Source: Rhizobacter sp. (lineage in GTDB: Bacteria; Pseudomonadota; Gammaproteobacteria; Burkholderiales; Burkholderiaceae_C). From it: a stretch of DNA of 11,714 bases. The translations under genes were made by a program, and so were the position numbers. The stretch is from positions 1 through 11,714 of the forward strand of contig JANYFX010000058.1 in NCBI GenBank assembly GCA_025359585.1, written 5' to 3'. Numbering within the stretch: the first letter of the stretch is position 1; each line of letters begins with the position of its first letter. Below are positions 1 through 5,957 of the stretch, in pieces. Under the pieces are notes generated by a model, which made no database searches, was not told the origin of the DNA, and saw only the letters and a list, made by a program, of their open reading frames with translations.

Positions 1-1023
1 CGTCAGGGTCTCCAGAAGCTCTTCGTGCGCTTCGATGTTCTTGGCCGCAGCCGGTTCGCCGGCGCGACGGGTCAGGTTCAGCTGCAGGGCCACGAGCACC
101 GGGTCGTTGACCGTGCGCACCGCAGCGTAGGCCGCTTCGGCTTGCGGGTGGCGGCGGCGCAAGTAGTTCAGCCACTGTTTGAGCCGGCCGGCGCGGGCAG
201 CAGGCGCGATGTGCGCTTCGATCAGGAACCAGAACTCGCGCATCAGCGGCAGCAGCTGTTGCCAGGGCACACCGGGGCCGTCGTGCGGCTCGGCATGCGG
301 CTGCCGATCGGCCACGATCGCAAGCGCCAGGCCGGGGTCGCGCACCATGCCGCGGCCGAGCATCAGCATGTCGCAGCCCGACAGCGCGCGGCAGCGGCGC
401 GCGTCGGCCACGGTCCAGATCTCGCCGTTGGCCACGACCGGGATCGGCACGCTGCGCTGGAGCTCGTGGATGTGCTCCCAGTACGCCGGTGGCCGGTAGC
501 CGTCGAGCTTGGTGCGGGCGTGCACCACCAATTCGTCGGCGCCCGCATCGGCGATGGCCAGCGCACATTCGAGCGCGCGGCTCGTGTCGTTCACGCCCAG
601 GCGCATCTTGGCCGAGACCGGCACATCGCGCGGCACCGCACGCCGCACCGCGCTGACGATGGCGTGCACGAGCGCGGGGTCGTCGAGCAAGGCAGCGCCG
701 CCACCATGGCGGTTCACCACCTTGGCGGGGCAACCGAAATTGAGGTCGATGCCGGCCGGCCGCAACCCCGCGAGCCGGGCCGCGTTTTCGGCCAGGCAGA
801 CCGCGTCGGAGCCCATCAGCTGCGCCCGCACCGGCACGCCGGCGGGCGTGCGGCTGCCATTGAGAAGCTCCGGCACGATGCGCGTGAACACACGCTCGGG
901 CAGCAGCGTGCCGGTGACGCGGATGAACTCCGAGACGCAGCGGTCGATGCCCCCCACGCGCGTGAGGATGTCGCGCAACGTGAAGTCGAGCAGGCCTTCC
1001 ATCGGCGCGAGCAGCAAGGTCAT
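1..1023 (-). CDS. dusC: tRNA-dihydrouridine synthase DusC (3' end cut by window edge)
   Basis: Flavin-dependent enzyme that reduces a specific uridine in the tRNA D-loop to dihydrouridine; in E. coli DusC acts on U16. I translated the reverse strand from 1023: the protein opens MTLLLAPMEG, the FMN-binding start typical of the family, and 341 codons run to the edge without a stop. Seen motifs: the active-site segment NFGCPAKVVN around residues 95-104 with catalytic Cys98, followed by a glycine run (HGGGAALL); the VSAKMRLG strand; the ELVVHARTK phosphate/FMN region; VVANGEIW; and GCDMLMLGRG. A later RLKQWLNYLR segment matches the C-terminal helical tRNA-binding domain of DusC and supports that subfamily over DusA or DusB. 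E. coli DusC is about 315 residues, so little should be missing, with an extended tail. The start lacks a clear Shine-Dalgarno sequence and overlaps, as ATGA, a 9-codon upstream ORF. Divergent from the DsbA-like gene. Confidence 0.93.
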   Translation of the reverse strand, partial: MTLLLAPMEGLLDFTLRDILTRVGGIDRCVSEFIRVTGTLLPERVFTRIVPELLNGSRTPAGVPVRAQLMGSDAVCLAENAARLAGLRPAGIDLNFGCPAKVVNRHGGGAALLDDPALVHAIVSAVRRAVPRDVPVSAKMRLGVNDTSRALECALAIADAGADELVVHARTKLDGYRPPAYWEHIHELQRSVPIPVVANGEIWTVADARRCRALSGCDMLMLGRGMVRDPGLALAIVADRQPHAEPHDGPGVPWQQLLPLMREFWFLIEAHIAPAARAGRLKQWLNYLRRRHPQAEAAYAAVRTVNDPVLVALQLNLTRRAGEPAAAKNIEAHEELLETLT

Positions 1024-1049
1024 CGGAGGGCGGCAACAAGCGGAGGCAT
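1020..1049 (-). CDS. Possible 9-codon leader ORF overlapping the dusC start
   Basis: On the reverse strand an ATG at 1049-1047 opens a 9-codon frame (MPPLVAALR) whose TGA overlaps the dusC ATG as ATGA. Seven bases upstream of this ATG is TACACT (complement of 1057-1062), a -10-like hexamer, so a transcript could begin at or very near this ATG. If leaderless initiation happens here, ribosomes finishing the short frame could re-initiate at dusC, which has no visible Shine-Dalgarno sequence of its own. This is inference from spacing; so short a frame also arises easily by chance. Confidence 0.25.
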   Translation of the reverse strand: MPPLVAALR

Positions 1050-1056
1050 GGGCCGT

Positions 1057-1110
1057 AGTGTAAGAACCCCACGCCAGCTCAGCCCCGCGGCCTTGCGATA
1101 CAGTCGCCGC
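1057..1110. promoter_or_regulatory. Divergent promoter region, dusC / DsbA-like gene
   Basis: The 110 bp between the two divergent starts must hold both promoters. Leftward: TACACT (complement of 1057-1062), 4/6 to the -10 consensus, with no good -35 at 17 bp. Rightward: TGCGATACA around 1094-1102 resembles an extended -10 and would put the transcript start near 1106-1110, ahead of the ribosome binding site at 1123. Both are weak matches judged by eye. Confidence 0.3.
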
Positions 1111-1122
1111 GAATCGTTTTTC

Positions 1123-1127
1123 AAGGA
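1123..1127 (+). promoter_or_regulatory. Ribosome binding site of the DsbA-like gene
   Basis: AAGGA lies 6 nt before the ATG at 1134. This fixes the start; no better in-frame start is seen upstream. Confidence 0.7.
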
Positions 1128-1133
1128 CCCACG

Positions 1134-1772
1134 ATGAACCTGATCTACGTCGGTGACCCGATGTGTTCCTGGTGTTACGGCTTCGCCAAACCGATGGACG
1201 AGCTGCTCGCCGACCCGCGCGAGACCGCACCCCTGCAGCTCGCGCTGATCATGGGCGGGCTGCGGCCGTTCACGACCGAGCCGATGGCGCCCGGCAAGGC
1301 CGACGAAATCTTCGGGCACTGGCATCATGTCGCCGAGGCCAGCGGCCAGCCGTTCGCGCAAGCCCCGAACACCGCATTGCACCTGCCGGGTTTTGTGTAC
1401 GACACCGAACCCGCGAGCCGCGCCACCGTGACGGTGCGCAGCCATTGGCCGGGCAAGGTGTGGCGTTATTTCAAGGCGGTGCAGCACGCGTTCTACGCCG
1501 AAGCGAAAGACGTGACACGCCCCGAAGTATTGGCCGACGTGGCCGAGCAGCTGGGCATCTCACGGGTCGAGTTCGCGAAGGCCTTCGCCTCGCAGGAAAT
1601 GCGCGACATGACCGCCGCCGACTTCGCGCAGTCTCAGGCCTGGGGCATTCGTGGCTTTCCCACCGTGGTGGCCCAGCACGGCGACCACCTGCATCTGGTA
1701 GGCAGCGGCTACATGGCCATCGACGCGCTGCGCGAGCGCATCGCGGCCGCCGCCACGCCGCACCACCATTGA
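1134..1772 (+). CDS. DsbA-family (FrnE/COG3531-like) thiol oxidoreductase
   Basis: A 212-residue thioredoxin-fold protein, predicted to exchange thiols and disulfides in the cytoplasm. The first strand (MNLIYVGDPM) leads straight into a CSWC active site (Cys11 and Cys14) followed by YGF, the pattern of the DsbA/FrnE subgroup with a helical insertion. The helical insert occupies roughly residues 50-160, and the cis-proline loop is GFPT with Pro176, placed correctly to face the active site. There is no signal peptide or membrane segment, unlike periplasmic DsbA, so the substrate is probably cytoplasmic; it is not known from the sequence. The protein ends in three natural histidines. The FKBP gene follows in the same direction after 43 bp, so the two may be cotranscribed as folding functions, but the enzymes should sit in different compartments. 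A 2-hydroxychromene-2-carboxylate isomerase is a related fold, but the CxxC argues against it. Confidence 0.88.
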   Translation: MNLIYVGDPMCSWCYGFAKPMDELLADPRETAPLQLALIMGGLRPFTTEPMAPGKADEIFGHWHHVAEASGQPFAQAPNTALHLPGFVYDTEPASRATVTVRSHWPGKVWRYFKAVQHAFYAEAKDVTRPEVLADVAEQLGISRVEFAKAFASQEMRDMTAADFAQSQAWGIRGFPTVVAQHGDHLHLVGSGYMAIDALRERIAAAATPHHH

Positions 1773-1815
1773 CGAACCGACAGCAAACACTTCACCCATC
1801 ACACGGAAACCGACC

Positions 1816-2274
1816 ATGACCTCACTCGTGAAATCACTCGTTCTCGCGGCGTTCGCCCTCTCGGGCGCGCTGCTCTCGTCCACTTCGATGGCGCAAGACG
1901 CGACCGCCGCCGCTTCGGCGAAAGAAGAAGGCGCGGTCGTGACGGCCAGCGGCCTCGTCTACAGATCGTTGAAAGACGGCGACGGTGCGAGCCCGACGGC
2001 CGCCGACACCGTGAAGGTGCACTACCGCGGCACCTTCCCCGACGGGAAGGAATTCGACAGCTCGTACAAGCGCAATTCGCCCGCCCAGTTCCCGCTTGGC
2101 GGCGTGATCAAGTGCTGGACCGAGGGCGTGCAGAAGATGAAGGTCGGCGGCAAGGCCAAGTTGACCTGCCCTTCCGGAATCGCCTACGGCGAACGTGGTG
2201 CCGGCGGGGGTTTGATCCCGCCGAACGCCACGCTGCTGTTCGAAGTCGAGCTGCTGGAAATCGCGAAGCGCTGA
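1816..2274 (+). CDS. Secreted FKBP-type peptidyl-prolyl cis-trans isomerase
   Basis: A 152-residue single-domain FKBP that should catalyse Xaa-Pro cis-trans isomerisation in the periplasm. An N-terminal signal peptide (Lys6, hydrophobic stretch at residues 8-20, likely cleavage after the SMA at residues 24-26) precedes a short acidic/alanine linker. The FKBP fold runs from about residue 45 to the end. By alignment to human FKBP12, the pocket residues are Tyr70 (in VKVHYRG), Phe80-Asp81 (EFDSS), Phe92, Val97-Ile98, Trp101, Tyr124 (IAYGERG) and Phe142. All are present, so the enzyme is expected to be active. Two cysteines, Cys100 and Cys118, flank the pocket and might pair as a disulfide. It lacks the dimerisation helices of FkpA or Mip, being only the catalytic domain. 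The ribosome binding site is weak (CGGA about 8 nt before ATG). Its stop codon lies in the loop of a strong hairpin. Confidence 0.93.
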   Translation: MTSLVKSLVLAAFALSGALLSSTSMAQDATAAASAKEEGAVVTASGLVYRSLKDGDGASPTAADTVKVHYRGTFPDGKEFDSSYKRNSPAQFPLGGVIKCWTEGVQKMKVGGKAKLTCPSGIAYGERGAGGGLIPPNATLLFEVELLEIAKR

Positions 2275-2285
2275 GCGCTTCGCGA
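2261..2285. terminator. 11-bp perfect hairpin with the FKBP stop codon as its loop
   Basis: TCGCGAAGCGC at 2261-2271 is the exact reverse complement of 2275-2285; the three unpaired bases 2272-2274 are the TGA stop of the FKBP gene. The hairpin lies between two convergent genes (FKBP ends 2274, BON lipoprotein stops at 2294) and could stop transcription from both sides. There is no T-tract on either strand, so it is not a classical intrinsic terminator and may instead protect 3' ends or pause polymerase. Confidence 0.5.
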
Positions 2286-2293
2286 CAGCAAGG

Positions 2294-2752
2294 TCAGCCC
2301 TTGCCGGGCTCGACCTTGAGCTGGTTGTCGACGCTCACGACGCCCTTCACGGCCATCGCCAGTTTCACGGCCTGATCGCGCGCGGTGCGGCTGGGCGCAG
2401 AGCCTTGCAGCACGACGCGCCCGGCGTCGGTGTCGACGTTGATCTTCAGCGCGCTCAGGCTCGGGTCTTTGACGAGCTCGGCTTTCACCGAGGACGTGAT
2501 CACGGCGTCGGCCACCTTGTCGTTCACTTCGGTGGCGGTGGTCTTGCCGGCCTGCTTCACGTCCTGCGCCATTTCGCGGGTCGCTTCCTTGACCTGGTCG
2601 ACGCCCTTCGAGGCTTCGGCGCCGATCTCTTTCGCCTTCTGTTCGGTCTGCGTGACCATGTCGTTGGCGCTGGTGTCGGTCTTGTTGCAACCGGCCAGCG
2701 CAAAAGCGGCCAGCACGGCAGCGGCGGTCATCGTCATCAGGGGCTTGTTCAT
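2294..2752 (-). CDS. BON-domain lipoprotein (OsmY-like)
   Basis: A 152-residue envelope protein. The N-terminus has a signal with a lipobox LAGC ending at Cys22; the next residue is Asn, not Asp, so it should be sorted to the outer membrane's inner face. Residues about 32-75 are rich in charged and alanine residues with heptad-like spacing and probably form a helical or coiled segment. Residues about 82-146 are a BON domain, including SSVKAELVKDPSLS, INVDTDAGRVVLQGSAPS and the closing GVVSVDNQLKV. The glycine and the two hydrophobic strands typical of the fold are present. BON domains are associated with phospholipid binding and osmotic or envelope stress (OsmY, DolP); a specific role here is inference. 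A strong ribosome binding site, GAGGAG, lies 7 nt before the start (complement of 2760-2765). The 3' end converges on the FKBP gene. Confidence 0.9.
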   Translation of the reverse strand: MNKPLMTMTAAAVLAAFALAGCNKTDTSANDMVTQTEQKAKEIGAEASKGVDQVKEATREMAQDVKQAGKTTATEVNDKVADAVITSSVKAELVKDPSLSALKINVDTDAGRVVLQGSAPSRTARDQAVKLAMAVKGVVSVDNQLKVEPGKG

Positions 2753-2759
2753 CGATGTT

Positions 2760-2765
2760 CTCCTC
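2760..2765 (-). promoter_or_regulatory. Ribosome binding site of the BON lipoprotein gene
   Basis: GAGGAG on the reverse strand, 7 nt ahead of the ATG at 2752. It is one of the strongest Shine-Dalgarno sequences in the window and fixes the start at the lipoprotein signal. Confidence 0.75.
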
Positions 2766-2768
2766 GAA

Positions 2769-2791
2769 CGGCGCCGCGTGTCGCGGCGTCG
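2769..2791 (-). repeat. Hairpin in the BON gene 5' leader
   Basis: CGCCGCG at 2772-2778 and CGCGGCG at 2782-2788 are perfect reverse complements around a 3-nt loop, with two further G-C pairs (2769-2770 with 2790-2791) outside one mismatch. It ends a few bases upstream of the ribosome binding site on the leftward transcript, so it could affect mRNA stability or translation. The remaining 2792-2955 holds no convincing gene; TCTAAG (complement near 2846-2851) is a weak -10 candidate for the BON gene. Confidence 0.35.
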
Positions 2792-2893
2792 GGGTCAGCG
2801 GCCTTCGGCACACGCTGGTGCGTGGCGGAAGGAAGTGACTCAACCTTAGAAGCCGCTCCCAGGCGGCGCAGTCGGCGGCGGCGAAGTTCGGCT

Positions 2894-2909
2894 GTCGGAC
2901 CCGTCCGAC
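2894..2909. repeat. 16-bp interrupted palindrome
   Basis: GTCGGAC at 2894-2900 and its exact reverse complement GTCCGAC at 2903-2909 are separated by two bases. It lies 47 bp past the stop of the small unknown gene and about 140 bp upstream of the BON lipoprotein start. As DNA it resembles a dimeric operator; as RNA it would fold into a 6-bp stem with a tetraloop and could mark the end of the upstream leftward transcript. No T-tract follows. Confidence 0.35.
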
Positions 2910-2955
2910 GCCGCTTGCATCGAGACACACAGGGCCCGACCGGAGCGGACCACGC

Positions 2956-3174
2956 TCAGTGCGTGTCGCTCGGCAACACCGACGGGTAGGCGAATTCGCG
3001 GCCGACCACGGCGCGTGCGTAGAGGTAGTTGTCGCGGGCCCGATCGCTGAGCGAGTCGAGCTGCACCCTGCCCTGCGCATCGCACGGGAAAGACAGCGCG
3101 CGCCCGGGTTTGAACAAGGACTGGAACCGGATCTCGTAGCCTGAGGCGGCCAAACCGTTGCTGGAGCAGTTCAT
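2956..3174 (-). CDS. Small protein of unknown function (72 aa)
   Basis: I do not recognise a named family. The frame gives a 72-residue protein starting at the only in-frame ATG (3174), with a moderate GAAGG about 10 nt upstream. The reading frame stays open back to a TTG at 3288 (110 residues), but that extension is less protein-like. Support for a real gene is the character of the C-terminal two thirds: YEIRFQSLFKPGR, then SFPCDAQGRVQLD, then LSDRARDNYLYARAVVGREF. This is a balanced, amphipathic composition with aromatic and charged residues rather than the Arg/Ala/Pro-rich look of shadow frames here, and I have an impression, which I cannot verify, of similar short proteins in Burkholderiales. 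It has no signal peptide or membrane segment and two cysteines (Cys3, Cys31). It lies downstream of the TIR gene in the same direction across 153 bp containing hairpins, so it may be separately transcribed. Confidence 0.6.
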   Translation of the reverse strand: MNCSSNGLAASGYEIRFQSLFKPGRALSFPCDAQGRVQLDSLSDRARDNYLYARAVVGREFAYPSVLPSDTH

Positions 3175-3256
3175 GGTGTGCGGGCCTTCTGTGTCGCCGT
3201 CGGCGGGAACCGAAGGGCGATTGACACAAGCGTAGGCGCGGTCGAAGGCCAGCGCA

Positions 3257-3284
3257 GTCAGCGCAACGCGCTGACCGGTGTCAG
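3257..3284. repeat. Two mutually exclusive hairpins downstream of the TIR gene
   Basis: GTCAGCGC at 3257-3264 pairs perfectly with GCGCTGAC at 3268-3275 around a 3-nt loop. The CTGAC of the second arm (3271-3275) can instead pair with GTCAG at 3280-3284 around a 4-nt loop. The element lies about 45-70 nt beyond the TIR stop on the leftward strand and over 80 nt before the small protein's ATG. It could act as a terminator for the TIR transcript (no T-tract seen) or as a switch for the downstream gene. The rest of 3175-3327 shows nothing convincing. Confidence 0.4.
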
Positions 3285-3327
3285 ACAAATTCCAGATCAG
3301 CGGTCAGGGCCGCGGTCGTGCCGGAGT

Positions 3328-4323
3328 TCAGTGGCGCGCGCGTTGCAGCGTTATGGGGCGGTCGGCCTGTGCGCTGTTGAGCCACAGCTTGCCGTTCATC
3401 ACACGGCCGCCGGCCTGCAGCGTGGCGCTGAGGTTGCCGCTGTCGACAGGAATCTCGCCGGGCGAGCTGACGATCTGCAGCGCCACGTCGATCACCAGCG
3501 GCACGCCGGGGTCGGTGCGCCACGTGCCTTCGCCACGGTAGACGACGTGGGTCAGTTCGGACCCCGTGCGCTCGCGCCAGAAGCGCCGGTACTCGGCCCA
3601 GTCGGCGCGCTCGGCGACGGGCACCGGCGTGCTCGTCAGCACGAGTTTTTCACCTTCCTGACGGAACACGAAAGTCATGGTCGGCTGCCCCTGCACGCTG
3701 GCAGCCCACTCGCCCGAAACACCCGGCGGCGCGGCGCTGTGGAACATGAACCAGACCGCCACGATGAGCGCCGCCGCACCGGCGAGCGCCAGCCCGAGCC
3801 ACAGGCGACGCGGGCTTAGACCACCGGCCACCGCAGGCTGCGGCGCGGCCGGCGCCGGCACGCCGAGCTCGCGCAGGTCTTGCACCAGCCGCTGCAGGTC
3901 GCCCTGCCAGTCGTAGGCGCGCAGCTTGCGCCAGGTGCGCTCGCCGATCTGATCGAACGGCGGCGGCAGTGCATTCGTCAGCGGTGGCGCATCGAGGCCG
4001 TCGCACAACAAGGGAATGACCTGCGCGCCGGCTTCGAACGCGTCGGCGAGTTCGCGCCGCACCGGGTCGTCGGGGTCGGCGATGCGCAGGTGGCCGGCAG
4101 CGTCGGTGGCGGCGAGCAACTGCGGCGTCATCAAGAGCAGCAGCACCGGGCGCTGGTCGAGCAGCTGTTGCACTTCGTCGCGCCAGCGCGAGCCGCCGCG
4201 CAGGTCGTCCTTGTCGAGAAACACCTGCGCGTCGCCGAACACGGCGCCGAGGTCACGGGCCAGCGCGGTGGCCTTGTCCTTGCCATCGCTGCTGCGGTAG
4301 CTGATGAAGATGCGCGCTGCCAT
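3328..4323 (-). CDS. Membrane-anchored TIR-domain protein
   Basis: A 331-residue protein with three parts. Residues 3-150 are a bacterial TIR domain: RIFISYRSSDGK is the first strand and BB-loop region, then VFLDKDDLRGGSRWRDEV, a VLLLLMT strand, and DDPVRRELADAF with Glu91 at the position where many TIR NADases carry the catalytic glutamate, then AQVIPLLCDG. Residues about 173-195 form one hydrophobic transmembrane helix preceded by a Pro-Arg-Arg, so by the positive-inside rule the TIR domain faces the cytoplasm. Residues 200-331 are a beta-rich domain (GVSGEWAASVQGQ, FVFRQEGEKLVLT) that should be periplasmic. TIR domains in bacteria serve as NAD-consuming effectors in phage defence or as interaction modules; which applies here is not shown. 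It is a lone gene, not in an obvious defence island. No Shine-Dalgarno is seen; a TACACT -10 lies 8 nt before the ATG. Confidence 0.85.
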   Translation of the reverse strand: MAARIFISYRSSDGKDKATALARDLGAVFGDAQVFLDKDDLRGGSRWRDEVQQLLDQRPVLLLLMTPQLLAATDAAGHLRIADPDDPVRRELADAFEAGAQVIPLLCDGLDAPPLTNALPPPFDQIGERTWRKLRAYDWQGDLQRLVQDLRELGVPAPAAPQPAVAGGLSPRRLWLGLALAGAAALIVAVWFMFHSAAPPGVSGEWAASVQGQPTMTFVFRQEGEKLVLTSTPVPVAERADWAEYRRFWRERTGSELTHVVYRGEGTWRTDPGVPLVIDVALQIVSSPGEIPVDSGNLSATLQAGGRVMNGKLWLNSAQADRPITLQRARH

Positions 4324-4331
4324 GGCGCCGC

Positions 4332-4360
4332 AGTGTAGAGAGCCCGTCGGCGCGAGTCAC
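4332..4360 (-). promoter_or_regulatory. Candidate leaderless promoter of the TIR gene
   Basis: On the reverse strand GTGACT (complement of 4355-4360, 4/6 to the -35 consensus with the TGAC core) and TACACT (complement of 4332-4337, 4/6 to -10) are separated by exactly 17 bp. Only 8 nt separate the -10 from the ATG at 4323, so transcription would begin about at the start codon. There is no Shine-Dalgarno, consistent with a leaderless mRNA. Confidence 0.45.
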
Positions 4361-4366
4361 GATAAT
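4361..4366 (+). promoter_or_regulatory. Candidate -10 element of dbpA, 5 nt before the ATG
   Basis: GATAAT matches the -10 consensus at 5/6 positions and ends 5 nt before the dbpA ATG at 4372; no Shine-Dalgarno is seen. It abuts the -35 of the divergent TIR promoter, so polymerase binding for the two genes would probably be mutually exclusive. The -35 position at 17 bp spacing is poor. Confidence 0.45.
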
Positions 4367-4371
4367 CGCGC

Positions 4372-5820
<1,449 letters not shown>

Positions 5821-5868
5821 AGCGTGAACTCGGTCCGCCCGATAAGGCGTATCACGGTGTAATTGCGG

Positions 5869-5897
5869 TTGATATGGGATATTTTCCCATTTAAAGT
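5869..5897 (+). promoter_or_regulatory. Sigma-70-type promoter of the DUF5666/DUF6502 block with a dyad in the spacer
   Basis: TTGATA (5869-5874, 5/6 to -35) and TAAAGT (5892-5897, 4/6 to -10) are 17 bp apart, in the only markedly AT-rich stretch of the window. ATGGGA at 5874-5879 and its reverse complement TCCCAT at 5885-5890 form a perfect 6-5-6 inverted repeat filling the spacer, a classic repressor position. The predicted start near 5904 leaves a leader of roughly 54 nt before the ATG at 5958. The dyad might alternatively be a weak dbpA terminator. Confidence 0.5.
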
Positions 5898-5945
5898 GCG
5901 CGCATGGTCGGCCACGTGGGTCGGCCCGTCTGATCGCCAACCGCA

Positions 5946-5950
5946 AAGGA
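5946..5950 (+). promoter_or_regulatory. Ribosome binding site of the first DUF5666 gene
   Basis: AAGGA, 7 nt before the ATG at 5958, in nearly the same context as the site before the DsbA-like gene. It decides the start. Confidence 0.7.
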
Positions 5951-5957
5951 CCCGACC

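Noticed and set aside
25..1137. Long plus-strand open frame (about 370 codons) opposite dusC
   Set aside because: Its product is Arg/His/Ala-rich without motifs, and the opposite strand encodes a clear DusC with its catalytic cysteine. Long antisense frames are expected at this GC content.
1761..1772. Terminal His-rich residues of the DsbA-like protein as a vector-derived His tag
   Set aside because: Only three histidines, in continuous genomic context without vector sequence; natural.
3175..3288. Extension of the small unknown protein to a TTG at 3288
   Set aside because: TTG without a Shine-Dalgarno, and the extension covers the hairpin region; the ATG at 3174 is more likely, though this cannot be settled without homologues.
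3328..4323. A multi-gene phage defence island around the TIR gene
   Set aside because: Neighbours are dbpA, a small unknown gene and a BON lipoprotein; no nucleotide cyclase, SIR2, SLOG, Argonaute or restriction genes are seen, nor any integrase or tRNA boundary. A single-gene system remains possible.
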